Source of the DNA: Gnetum montanum | Taxonomy: Eukaryota > Streptophyta > Gnetopsida > Gnetales > Gnetaceae | Assembly (NCBI GenBank): GCA_015680685.1 | Contig: MNCI01009604.1 | Coordinates: 569,059-633,058, forward strand | DNA: 64,000 bases | Direction: 5' to 3' | In this document: positions 46,646-57,210 of the stretch, piece after piece | How the letters are laid out: every line of letters starts with the position of its first letter | Position numbering within the stretch: position 1 is the first letter of the stretch | Position numbers and translations under genes: made by a program | Notes under the pieces: model-generated | The model's database searches: none | The model's input: only the letters and a program-made list of their open reading frames with translations | What the model was told of the DNA's origin: nothing

Positions 46646-47781
46646 TTGTGATCTTTTGGTATGTCAAAACATTAAGAAAAATGAAGCACATGGATGTTTG
46701 TGTTTTTGTGTGGTTGTTGTGTTTGTAGGACTTGGATTAAGACAAGAAGACATGTGGGAGTTCAAGAACATGGACAACGAACAAATACTTCAAAGCTTAG
46801 AAGGAGATCTTAGCATTGAACAATTATTTTTAGAGAAGATGTCTTGCAAAAACAATAGACATCTACCATCAAGTGAAGAGATCTCCAAGGAAAAGAAGAC
46901 ATCTTGGCAGAATTGAAGGTAGCACAAGAGAAGATGTCTTTGAAAAACTATAAACATCTTTCTAGAGAGAAAGATGTCTTTCATGAGAAGAAGACATCTT
47001 TGTAAAATGAAGGTCTAATGTAGAAAGATGTCTTAGTCTTGAAGAATATGTCTTTTCAGAATGAAGGTCCATTACAGAAATATGTCTCTATCTCAGAGAA
47101 GACATCTCTAGTGATTGTTAACTAGTCATTGCACATATTCTAAGGTGATTTCAAAAGCATATTAGCTATAAGAAGACTTCATTCTCATTGGGAAAAGTGT
47201 AAGCATTGTGTACTTTCATTGTTTTCATCAAGCAATCATTGTAATCATTGTTGTTCCTTATTGTACAATCTTTTGTCAATTGTAATTGGTCAAAGTGAGC
47301 TATACCTCAAAGTGCAAAGATTAACAAACTTAGTTGCATTCTTTCCTTGTGATGATTGTTCTCTATTATTGCCCTACAGGGTTGATGCACTTCTTGCAAG
47401 AAGGTATCTTTCTTGAGCTTGTTAGGATCCTACAGGATTGAGTGTTGGTATAGAGTTAGAACACTCTGGAGTAGAGCTCAAGTTGTAAAGGTTGTGAGAT
47501 CATGAAAACCACATTGTAATCTTATTAGGACCTTGTGGGATTGAGTGGATTCATAACATTGAATCACTCTATTGTAAAGCTTAGAGCTTGTACAAGGTGT
47601 GGTACCCTTCAAACCACATTTGAGAGTAACAAAGTCTAAAGGTGTGCTTGCAAACTACCCTTCAAGTGTGGACTACCCATGTTGGGGAACCATGTTAATT
47701 TTGGTGTGTGCTTTACTTTAAAGAATTTTTTTGTTGAGGAATATATTCATCACCCCTCCTTTCTAAGTTTAACAATCCTCA
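46646..47781 (+). repeat. D2 3' LTR
   Basis: It starts TTGTGATCTTTTGG and ends ATCCTCA. It is preceded by the degenerate polypurine sequence ACCAAAAAGTTAAAGA, with an AAAAAAGGGGAGAA run about 90 bases upstream. The AGATGTCT cluster lies at about 46840-47110. Confidence 0.85.
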
Positions 47782-47786
47782 CTAGC

Positions 47787-48038
47787 ATGGTGTGAAGATC
47801 TCATTTTGATCCATCCCATTTGACCAACGACTATCAATTTTTTCAACCATCCAAATTTTTGTATGATGTACAATTTTTGTAACTACTCAAATACTTTGTA
47901 ATATGACACTTAGAGTTTGTATGTTATTGTAGTTAGGTAGTTAGTCTATTGTCAATCCCATACTCTCCAAAATTTTTTAAACAACTTGGTCTCATTTTTG
48001 TTTACTTGAGGACAAGTTTTTAGTTAGTCGTGGGGGTA
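47787..48038 (+). other. H2 3' untranslated end and polypurine tract
   Basis: H2 resumes after D2 and matches the H1 tail: TTTGTAATATGACACTTAGA, a TTAGTTAG-type stretch, CTTGAGGACAAGTTTTTA at 48005-48022, then AGTCGTGGGGGTA abutting the LTR at 48039. Confidence 0.7.
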
Positions 48039-48847
48039 TGATGAAGTAATGGTTAGTCAACTACATTGAGGCATGCTTGTTGACACTAATACATCTAAAG
48101 CCTATATAAATGCACACACCATTTTCATTTATAGATCTTTGGTCATTTGTGTAGCATAGCTCTTGGAATTTGCTTTTGTAGAACTTAGCCAAAATTCCCT
48201 TTGAGTACCTGCAGTGCGGAATAGATTAATTGAATAGAGTTTTATTTGAATGGCATTGTACCTAGACACAATCTATGAATGGAAATAACATTGACATTAA
48301 TTCCTTCCATTGCAACACTTGGAATAACACTTAGTTTATTTCCAAGTACTTTACTTTAAATGCATTTTACCTTTATGGACTTAGGAAATTAATATATTAT
48401 TCAGTGGAAACATAAGTACGACACTTCAAACATGTTATATTGACGTCTGGTAATCCCAGTAGTGGATACTTGGTATGTCCAACAATAGACACTTGGTAAC
48501 CCAACAATGTTAGTATAAGGTTTAGGATGGGTATGGAGAGTGGGCACAAATGTTCTATTCTTAGGATATTTTATATTACTCTTAATTCCATAGTTAGAAA
48601 TTAATCTTTTAATCACTTTATTGCTTTAATATTTTAATAATGAAAATAATAAAAATATAAACATCTTATGCTTCAATCACACTTAACTATGTCAATTGAG
48701 CTAACACAAGTGTCGATTGGGAAGACAATGATTAACAACATCACAATTAATTATCTATACTAGTAGACCAAAGTTCAATGGAATTTGACTTGATGGTGCA
48801 TACATGGTTGTGATTTATATTGTTGAGCCTAGGGGACACTTGCTGAT
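48039..48847 (+). mobile_element. H2 3' LTR
   Basis: It starts TGATGAAGTAATGG. It has a TATA box CCTATATAAATG at about 48094, CTGGTAATCCCAGTAG at about 48449, and ends near GACACTTGCTGA; the exact end is uncertain. No 5' LTR for H2 was found upstream. Confidence 0.7.
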
Positions 48848-49369
48848 GATGATAGGATAAATTATATAGCCTAAAATCTTTTTCTTTTTAACATTCCAAG
48901 CCCATTATCCTAATGATTCACATTTGTTGTTAATTATATATAGCTCTTAAATGATGATAATAAAAAATAATGATTCGAACTAAAATAAGTTTGCAGGATC
49001 TCACAATAATTTGGTACATACACAAGCACAACATATGTATATTAAATTACAAACCGCAATCTACAATCTTTTGTTTGAGACACATGGCCTCTCTGCTGTT
49101 ATATACATACATTTAAAACAACTAAAATCATTTAAAATTACGGCAGTTCGTGCACACTGCACTCCTTAACCACCTCTTAACCGACTTCCTAAATGGCCGA
49201 GATCAGTTTTTAAATATCTTCCTTCCGATGGCAAGAGTTCAGTGGCTCAGCCTCATACATAGTCCACGGGTATTAAGCTGTATTCCTCATAATTGATTTT
49301 TTAGAAAGGGAAGAATATCCATTGTTTCAATAGGATTGGGATTGGAGTTACCGAGTTAAAGAATCTTAC
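48848..49369. other. Intergenic DNA, composition rising in GC toward 49140
   Basis: No repeat is recognised. From about 49140 the sequence becomes more gene-like (CCGACTTCCTAAATGGCCGAG). A minus-strand reading ending EYSLIPVDYV-stop near 49261-49292 follows an AG, but it is not supported beyond that. Confidence 0.35.
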
Positions 49370-49740
49370 CGCCTGAAGTAACACCTCATTGTTATATTCA
49401 CTGTCAGAATAGTCACAGGTAAGGGTGTAGATAAGATCATGAAAGAGATATTCATACAGATTTACAGAGAAAAGAAAGATATTCCGAAAAGGAAATAGTG
49501 TCAACTCGAGAATAACCAGAGTGTCAAATCGCAATGATTAAAGGTGGTGTCAGGGTACCATCCAGAGCTAAGGCTTACCCGTGAAAATGCGAAGGCAGTC
49601 GTACATGCATGAGATCCATATCCATACCCAGCAAAATAAACGAAACCTGAACCAACTCGGTCCAGGTTGAAGCTCAAAACAGAGATCTGTAAAAGTGTGT
49701 TGTCGCCCAGGAACAATTTTGCAGCAGATTTCCAATGCAC
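49370..49740 (-). other. Possible exons of an unidentified host gene
   Basis: On the minus strand CTGCCTCAG precedes an open block at 49740-49579 (54 codons, reading AAKLFLGDNTLLQISVLSFN) that ends at CACGG|GTAAGC. A 31-bp block at 49400-49370 lies between TGACAG and GTAAGA. The splice-site shapes and higher GC suggest a gene. However, the first frame joined to the 31-bp block gives an immediate stop, and only an alternative frame stays open. I do not recognise the product. A decayed gene or 3' exon is possible. Confidence 0.25.
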
Positions 49741-50190
49741 CTGAGGCAGTGTTATTATAGTGTAGGATTATTGTACCATGGGTATTAAGGCACTATTATA
49801 CTCTACAGTTATTGTACGATGCATATTTAACATCTAATATTCATAGATGCAGAGCGTCTATGACGTAATAAAATTTTAGGTTTTAGTTTCACTTTTCAGT
49901 CTTTGTATCGGTTACCAAACTATTTTTCTTCCTATTTTTTTAATAGCAAATGGATATAAAGGTTGGTACCATCAGTGTTTAAAAAGTAGGGAAATGTGTG
50001 GGATCAACATATTTCAAGAATCACGAAATCCGCTAGTCGAGCTGACTTATATTTAAAACAAGCACCTAAATTTATTGATTTCTTTCTAAAAATAAAGTTT
50101 ATTACAAAAGCCGTGCTGAACTCAACTGGATTGGCAAACTGCCTAACCTGGCAACCAATCATTAAATCAGTGAGTGATTTATCCTTGAAG

Positions 50191-50615
50191 AGTGACCTGG
50201 CTTTCCCATATTGGGAACTCTATAAGTATCGGCACTGCTAGCAATTCCACAGCAGAGTGACCTGGCTTGTCAGAACTCTCTAAATAGTTGCAAAGGTGAC
50301 AAGAGAGTGACCCGGCTTGCCGGAACTCTCTCTGAGTACTTGCAGAGGTGACAAGAGAGTGACCCAGCTTGCTGGAACTCTCTCCGCGTACTTGCAGAGG
50401 TGACAAGAGAGTGACCTCGCTTGACTTGCCAGAACTTTTTGACTACTTGTACAGGTGATTGGAGTGACCCAGCTCGACATGCCAGAACTTGTAGAGGTGA
50501 CGAGAGAGTGACCCAGCTCGACTTGCAGAACTTGCAGAGGTGACGAGAGAGTGACCCAAGTCGACTTGCCAGAACTTGTAGAGGTGAGGAGAGAGTGACC
50601 CAGCTTGCCGGAACA
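50191..50615 (+). repeat. Minisatellite with 52-bp then 44-bp units
   Basis: About nine units are keyed by AGAGTGACC and AGAGGTGAC. Starts lie near 50191, 50254, 50304, 50356, 50408, 50461, 50505, 50548 and 50592. Spacings are about 50-53 in the middle units and 43-44 in the last ones, where a block around CTCTCTCTGAGTA is missing. All minus-strand open frames here (50179-50406, 50270-50686, 50280-50681) are readings of the repeat. Confidence 0.9.
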
Positions 50616-51447
50616 CTGATCACAACAAGGTAAATGCACCATATTAAATAAGTCAAAGGCAAAGTGTCTTGACCACTGCAATACACCCTCGTTGGTTGAT
50701 TAATAAGCTATTTTAGACATGCTTAAAAATATTCTTATGTCTATTCATTATTTAAAATATTTTGCCTCTCACTTGCATTCTCGCTTTGTCTTTGCTTGCT
50801 TGGCTTTTCTTCTGCTTGTTGTTGGAAAGAGGAAATATTAACTAGCTTTTGTTATGGCAATCCACTGTTTTAGTGTCCCATTAGAATTTGTGCTAACCCC
50901 ACCTTGGGTAGAATCTAACTCTATTTTCATTTTCTTCCATTCAACTTGCCATTGAACCCTATTTTACTTATTCTGAATCCTTTCACCCTTAAATGTAGTT
51001 AATCCACATGAAGAAGATTCAAAACTCTTATAATTATATATTATTAGAAGTATAAATTTTCAGAAAATTAATTGATATACTTTTTTAGATATGGTACAAT
51101 TATTCAATGTTATTGGTTTTAACTCTTAATGTCAATCATCTTAAGACCCTTTGATGTAGATTGCATTTTGTAACCTGAAACTTTTTCTTTAACAATATTC
51201 AATCACAAAGACATATAGTAAAATTAGAACATCATAACTCAACAATATTACCTTTTAGACATATAGTCAAATTGAACCCATAACTTGGAGATTTCAAATC
51301 AAGAATTACCACTACAGTAACACTGCATTGTTTGTAGATTGTTTTTCTTTTCTTTTTTCTTATATTTAAGAGGACAACCCATTGTAGATTTACTTTTCTA
51401 TTACCTTAATTGTATTAAAGTATTGTTTTGTCTTTAAATCTCAAGAC
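50616..51447. other. AT-rich intergenic DNA
   Basis: No gene or repeat is recognised. Confidence 0.45.
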
Positions 51448-51535
51448 TGAAAGGTACATATGTATGACTACAAACAATGAGCATTATATTNTTGAAAGGT
51501 ACATATGTATGACTACAAACAATGAGCATTATATT
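51448..51535. other. Assembly artefact: 43-bp overlap duplicated across a single N
   Basis: 51448-51490 and 51493-51535 are identical, flanking the N at 51491. The frame 51434-51676 contains this duplication and is not real. Confidence 0.85.
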
Positions 51536-52603
51536 GTGGTGGAAGATAATAGGGAAGGATTTTAAGGTGAAAGGCTTGTAAGGAGAAGAGTTTGGTGGTG
51601 GATTCAAAGATACCATGGGGAATGATGATAGTAAATTGGAAACAAAAAACCACTTTAGTAACAATAACATAATCAATGGTAAAAAGTAAGAATTATGCTA
51701 ATCTTTTTTAATAGATTACATTGTATTATTAGATGAATAAAATATGCAAATATATTCATATTATCATGGTGACTTAGATAGTTGAGCCTTCATATTGTGT
51801 TAGTAGAGGTTGATAGAAAGGAGACACCAAAATCATAATGAAGATGTATTCTTACTAACTTGTATGTTCTAATATATATATTTATATAATTACCTAAAAT
51901 ATCAACTTGAATCTTAACCATTTTTTAGTAATTGAACCGAGGTTGAAATATAAACAAGTTATCTTATCTTGTAACTTACCATCACTGCTATGCGTCAGAG
52001 ATTCCGGAATCCCATAAACTTTTTACGAACCATTAAGTTTCTGTACGTTTCGGCCGAGTGCCAACAGAAGCGCTTAAGACTCTCTCGGAAACTTTTAATT
52101 TAATTTAAATTAAAAGTAATGCTTAATAATAGTAAAATGTGAAAAAAATAAAAAAAAATATTTGATTTAAATATTTTATTATTTTGTAATTCACATTGTC
52201 CCCACCTGCAAACCTGTCCCAGTCTTTGCATATGCTTGCGAACCTAAACGCGAAGTGAATCGCGAATCCTGGATTCCTTGCTTCGAAGAATCAGATTCAT
52301 TTGATGCATAGCATCACTGGAAATGATGATGCCTTGTTGTACAAAATATTGTTTCTTCGCATAGCCATGAATGTTGCTCATAGTATCGAAGAACTTGTTT
52401 CTTCAAATCACCATTCATATCGTTATTAATATCAAGAATTTCTGCTTCTTACGGTATACCATACTAATTTTGAATCTGCTCTGGGTAGCGTCAAGCCGCG
52501 ACCTTAAACAAGCAGAATTTTCGTGTAAAGTTTACCGGAAGAGGTAACTCAGTCTACCTCTTTGCTAACCTCTTTAATGAGCACATACCAAACTAGAAGG
52601 GAA
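51536..52603. other. Intergenic and probable 3' flank of the GLK gene
   Basis: The sequence is AT-rich to about 52190, then of higher GC up to the GLK stop codon. That part may contain the 3' UTR. No AATAAA-type signal stands out clearly. Confidence 0.4.
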
Positions 52604-54604
52604 TCAAAAGTCCGAGGAAGATGTCAAAACCTCGTGTGGAACGCGTTGCTTTAGAAGCTCGGCTGTTAAACTTTCTGCAGAAGGCGGAGTGAGCCCAATT
52701 GGGAGCTGACTGCACCGCTGATTCATAACTTGTCTTATTGCTTCCTCCACAGCAGCAGCTTTCGGCTGCTTCCAGATCCAGAGAACGTAAGAAACAAAAG
52801 GTCCAGTGCTTGTATATATCCTCTAAATAAAACTAATTTGGCTTACATTCTGAATAATGAATATTACCCGGACACACATGGCCGTTGAGTTAATGTGAGC
52901 TTCGAAATCCACGGAACAGACTGCCTCCTTAAATTCTGCTGCACAGTCGTGTAGCTGTGTGGGAAAACCCTGCACAAAGAAAATTTCTAACATCTTCTCA
53001 AAAATTTTGTGAGGGGGGTTAAAAAGATATTTCGTGGGCTACCTGTTTGGCCATTGTATATAATATGCGAATCTGAAGTATCTGTTAAATTGATCACCTG
53101 GGACGAATAGTTCTAAATTTGTAGATATACGTACCACCAACGATTGCTCATAAACGGCCGTTCCAAGCGCAGTTGCATGAACGCTGGATTTGTAATTACT
53201 TTGCTGCAAAAGCCATGGATCTGCGGCCTGGCGATTGCACTGAAATCACAAGTAAAATTCTACCCAAATTAAGACATAAAACACATGGGAATGTCTTTTC
53301 AATGCAACCAGAATAGGTAACGAATTGTTTCATGCATTGCACAAAAATCTTGAGTATTGCACCAAAAAAATAAGTCTCGGGGGCGCACTATACCATCTGC
53401 ATTGAAAAAGCCTCCGCAGGTGGCACCGANTTTGAGTATTGCACCAAAAAAATAAGTCTCGGGGGCACACTATACCATCTGCATTGAAAAAGCCTCCGCA
53501 GGTGGCACCGAAAAATGAGTTGGGGGCCAAAAAGGAACATTATATGCAGGTGCATATGAATGTGGTCTTTCCACTTTTGCTGGGCAGCTTTTCAAAACAT
53601 GACTCCGTTTTGTGTTGCAACACATGCGCTGCTGTGTTTTTCTTGGTTTTCTGTGTAGACCCCTTATGCTTGACCTGTATTTCTGCGACGACATGTTTTA
53701 CCAGCTTTCAAGAGTTTAAATGGTATATAACTAAAACTTACTGTATATATTTCTTCATGCTAAGATAGCAGAAAAAGTACAGAGAGAGAGGGATGAATGA
53801 GACGAGAGTTTGAACTGCTATGAGAGTGGAACCTGTAAATGGCTTGCGATATGATGCCTGTTTAAGCTGGGGATATCCATGAGCTCCAGAATTTTAGTGG
53901 GCACGGCTCTGTCATGTCCAAGCTGTTCCACAGCCTTAACGAACAGCCCATGCAATTCCGGCGTCCAACAAAGCTGAAACAACGGGATTCCAAATTTTAT
54001 TCATGATTACCAGTAATGAAATTCTGAAACAACTGTAAAACAGATGCTTCTGTAAAGTCGTACTCACCTTGGCTTTTCGTTTCGGTCCAGATTCAGGTTG
54101 AGATTGATGGTTGTTGGATGACGATTCTGATTTTTTTGCTGCATCATCATTGCTACTCCTGCTACACAACTTTCCTTGAGATGAAATGCAGTGGATTCTT
54201 GTGGAGTTGGTAGGAGGACAGTCATTGTCATTCGAATCCTGCTGCAACTGCTTCACATCTGGTGATTCAGAATTCGAAGCTTGCATAAGCAGCAAGTCAG
54301 AATCTTCAGCTGTAGCCTTTTCTGAAGGGGCCTCGTCTAATTCCAAGGAGAAGCTACTTAAATCCAAGCCTTCGTTTCCGTTGTAAGGCAAGTCCCAGGG
54401 CATTTCAGTATATGCATAGAAGTCGCCCCTAGTGCCATTAATGTACATGTCTATCTGCTCATGTACATGTATACCTTCAAATTCAAGTTCCATAGTCGGT
54501 GCACGACTTGGATCAGAGTTGCTTTGCTGAATGATATCTGAAATCCAGTCCATGTGCAAGCGCTTTGAACTTTTAAATACACACTGCAAAATACCTTCCT
54601 TCAT
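52604..54604 (-). CDS. GLK: GOLDEN2-LIKE (GLK)-type GARP transcription factor, six exons
   Basis: A nuclear DNA-binding protein; GLK proteins activate photosynthesis and chloroplast genes. Proposed coding exons: 54604-54068, 53973-53833, 53682-53476, 53239-53135, 52969-52868 and 52768-52604. All junctions are GT-AG and phase 0, giving about 418 residues, near the family size. Exon 1 is acidic and Ser-rich (activation-type) and ends GPKRKAK. Exon 2 holds the GARP helix-turn-helix: [32 protein letters not shown] opens exon 3. The HLQ|KYR intron position is typical of GLK. Exon 6 carries a C-terminal GCT-box-like region ([13 protein letters not shown]). Oddities: CW replaces the usual DW, GLF the usual RRF, NRHH the usual TRHN, and the AREAEA motif after KYR is absent, so it is a divergent paralogue. 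The start could be Met 1 or Met 18 (MDWISD). An assembly overlap duplicates the end of exon 3. APRR2 is an alternative, but no receiver-like domain is visible. Confidence 0.85.
53350..53511. other. Assembly artefact: 80-bp overlap duplicated across a single N inside GLK
   Basis: 53350-53429 and 53432-53511 match at 79 of 80 bases (GGGCGCAC against GGGCACAC) around the N at 53430. Each copy contains the last part of exon 3 ([10 protein letters not shown]) and its GTATAG donor. Only one should exist. The chimeric frame 53330-53530 is an artefact. Confidence 0.9.
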
Positions 54605-54970
54605 ATTTCAAATTAACGTCCAGCGTGCCAACTTCTAACCAAGGTTATATTTTGATTCTCCAACACCGGACACTTAGCTTTTTGCAAAGACTATACACTA
54701 CACATTTTACAGCAACTTTATTATGTATATTGCTAGCACTGCGTTGTTTTCTATGGCAGTAAGTTTCTCTGTAAATCACGAGCATTACGGAACATTGGCG
54801 CCAGCTTTTGGGTAGACACAAACTGTACAATGATGTAAAGCGTATGGACTGAAACCGTCCGCCTCTGACAATTGCTTCGTAAAAATCTGCTAAAATCCTG
54901 TGGAGGACTCCAGGAATCTTCCAGACATGGCATACGTGGATTAATTTTAACCCAGACGGTTGTCTCATTA
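54605..54970 (-). other. GLK 5' leader region with an upstream open frame
   Basis: Composition stays gene-like upstream of the GLK start. The open frame 54645-54968 (107 codons) has no recognised domain and could be an upstream ORF in a 5' UTR or an additional exon. TTTTGCAG just inside the GLK start region could act as an acceptor, so the true N-terminus is uncertain. Confidence 0.35.
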
Positions 54971-54974
54971 TTCG

Positions 54975-55020
54975 TTACGTGATAAAGCTAAAGCTTAATC
55001 GCCCAATGACTCAGTGACGC
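54975..55020 (-). promoter_or_regulatory. Candidate GLK promoter elements
   Basis: TTACGTGATAAAG at 54975-54987 combines an ACGTG G-box-like core with a GATAA I-box, a pairing common in light-responsive promoters. CCAAT (55003-55007), TGACTCA (55008-55014) and TGACG (55016-55020) follow. These are short motifs and the function is inferred. Confidence 0.3.
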
Positions 55021-56074
55021 ATCAATTTCCCTTTGAAGATGAAGGTACAGCCACTGTGAAGCCTAAATAGTAAATGCTAAGCACAAGACGAACACAACAC
55101 AAACCTCAATCAAAACATGACTTGAAAGCAACAGAAAATAGTAGCAACGATCCAATCCGTTCGCCATTTTTCCATCAATGATATCTCATATCTCCAGAGA
55201 GGATCAACTGGACATAGTAAAAGGGTAAATTACATCATACCACGAACCATATACATTCAGCAGGTGTAGTTGTAGCATGAGGATCAACAACTTAGTCGTC
55301 TGTTCCAGGAAAGGAAATATGATGTTACAATACAAGAAGATGCCCCATGTGAGTTGCGAGGTTGCCCACTACTTGTCACTATTGTGATGATGTAAAGTTT
55401 AGACTTTAGAGGCATTTGAATCATGAAGCTAATCTCCTCAGTCTCGCTAAGGTTCCAGTTTTATGAAACGATTCTGATCTTTTGGGCCATCCATTTGTTG
55501 CAGGAGATTACAATTATCACTTGAAAATATTAGGTTAACATGATAGATGACTGCAAAAGGCATCAAATGTGCTCTATTCAGGGAAGCATTAACAAACTGT
55601 TTTAGCTAGAACATTATGAACGGGCGTTCTAAGGAGGTTGGCTCAGAGACAGCTGGTGCGTGGGTAAAGCTTCTTACCATACTTAAAATATTACAGCAAT
55701 AGAATGCTGTATTTCGTCCATGGTTTCATGGTGACCTGAATTTACAAAATTAGCTAAGAGAATTATATTGAAATTGAAATTGAAATTTTATTAAGTTCTT
55801 AGACTCTCTATATTTAGATTTATTGGACAGTAGAAATATACATACTATGAGTTTTGGAAATATCATAAAGAAAATTACCAATTGTTCTTGGTAACATTTG
55901 AAATAGATCAACCAAATTTTCAGCTGTAATATCTCGTCCATGTTTAATGTGCTTCAATACATGACGTTAGGGAAAAATATAGTATTCATCTTCAATGCTA
56001 TTTGTACTGCATAATCTGCATTCTTTGCTAGGAATTTTCAGCCATCTACATATTTCAATGCTCAGATGATGAGA
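55021..56074. other. Intergenic DNA upstream of GLK
   Basis: No gene is recognised. A short TTGAAA iteration lies at about 55768-55788. The open frame 55750-55941 is AT-driven. Confidence 0.4.
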
Positions 56075-56142
56075 TCCCACTTTGCTAAGTGTGCATTGTA
56101 ATTGATCGTCCCACTTTGCTAATTGTGCATTGTAATAGATAA
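56075..56142 (+). repeat. 34-bp tandem duplication
   Basis: TCCCACTTTGCTAAGTGTGC at 56075 recurs as TCCCACTTTGCTAATTGTGC at 56109, each followed by ATTGTAAT. Confidence 0.8.
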
Positions 56143-56479
56143 GGGATAGTAGCAGATAAATAGTTTTCCTTTCAATTAAGGTCTACCTAATACTATTCAA
56201 ATATAAATGTTTTTTTCCCTTTCTACATTTAAAGTTTTTGAAATACTACTTCTTTTACCATATTGCGAACTTAGTTAGAAGAATAAAGAATGTGCTCTTG
56301 AATGTTCCATTTATTAAGCTATAGTATTATTTCATAAAGTCATCCTTTATCATAGGTTTCCCTCATCACTTTTTTTGGAATATTTATCTAATGAAGATGG
56401 AGAAAGATTATAAGTGTAGGCTATAAATTGACAAGTAGCTTTAACCTATAAGGCTTCAAGAAATATGATATCATATTGT

Positions 56480-57210
56480 GTTGTCTCTGCACTTTAAATT
56501 CATTAAGAAAAAAAGCTTATGAATTTCTTCTATTTGTATCCAATATTTATTTGAAAGAGTAGGCCTCATAAAAGACACCCACAAAGAATAGTAGATTGAA
56601 CAATGGCACGATAAAGTTGTTTTCAAATATCCTAAGCTAAAATAGATTCTTTCTTATATTTGCTTTTTAAAGGAAATAAGGCTCTCATACCTCTTACAAT
56701 CCTTTGAGTAATGCACTAATCCCATTTGTAATCGCAAGAGCATTCTAGGCTAAGATATTTGTAAGAGTAAATTATGTCCACATGTTCATGTTTTATAGTA
56801 AATTTGTACATCTTATTCCTTCTTCCATAAATCATAAGTTTTGTTTTTTGGACATTAACTTTCCTTGTAAATGTAGACAAAAGTTAGCAAGGGTATTAAG
56901 CATTTGCTACAATCCTTCCATTGGATTTGAAATTAAGACAACATCATCAACATAGATTAAGAGTCTAATAGAACTGCTTCTAATTGTAATTGCAAATTGA
57001 GTTAGTATTTTATGCATCCACTCTTCAAGTTCATCAATAGAAAGCTCAAATAAGATAGGAGAAAGAGAACATCATTGTTTAACACAAAGAAAACTATTAA
57101 ATAAAATTCTTTCTTGCCCATTTACAAACTAAATGCATACCTTCTTATGAAATTTTTGGATTGCAAATAACAATGTGTTGGGAATTTCTAAATAAGTAAA
57201 GGTATTATAT
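56480..57210 (-). pseudogene. LINE reverse transcriptase fragment, minus strand
   Basis: Read on the minus strand, the fragment gives a non-LTR reverse transcriptase: SPILFELSIDELEEWMH, then RLLIYVDDVVLIS with the catalytic YVDD at 56943-56954, then after a frameshift KVNVQKTKLMIYGRR and a decayed C-terminal continuation to about 56480. Several stops and frameshifts make it inactive. It belongs to the same general family as the plus-strand pieces at 58430-59530. Confidence 0.75.

Larger units (their letters stand above)
41091..47781 (+). mobile_element. Copia-type LTR retrotransposon D2, gag plus accessory ORF
   Basis: The element has a 5' LTR 41091-42223, a primer site, a decayed gag, a spacer with a splice-donor-like sequence, an accessory ORF, a polypurine tract and a 3' LTR 46646-47781. 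Flanks CTAGT (41086-41090) and CTAGC (47782-47786) match at four of five bases. D2 is inserted in H2, whose 3' end resumes beyond it. No integrase, reverse transcriptase or RNase H is visible. It is related to D1 throughout the LTRs, gag and the last 120 interior bases. Confidence 0.85.

Noticed and set aside
50179-50686. Three overlapping minus-strand open frames of 75-138 codons
   Set aside because: They are frame readings of the 52/44-bp minisatellite; the repeated Leu/Ser/Thr pattern follows the repeat unit.
53330-53530. Open frame containing an X
   Set aside because: It reads through the N and both copies of the duplicated overlap, out of frame with GLK exon 3.
53439-53768. 109-codon plus-strand frame
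   Set aside because: Antisense to GLK exon 3 and its flanking intron.
52604-54604. APRR2 or type-B response regulator instead of GLK
   Set aside because: No receiver or pseudo-receiver domain is visible in exon 1, and the size and intron positions fit GLK better. APRR2 is not fully excluded.
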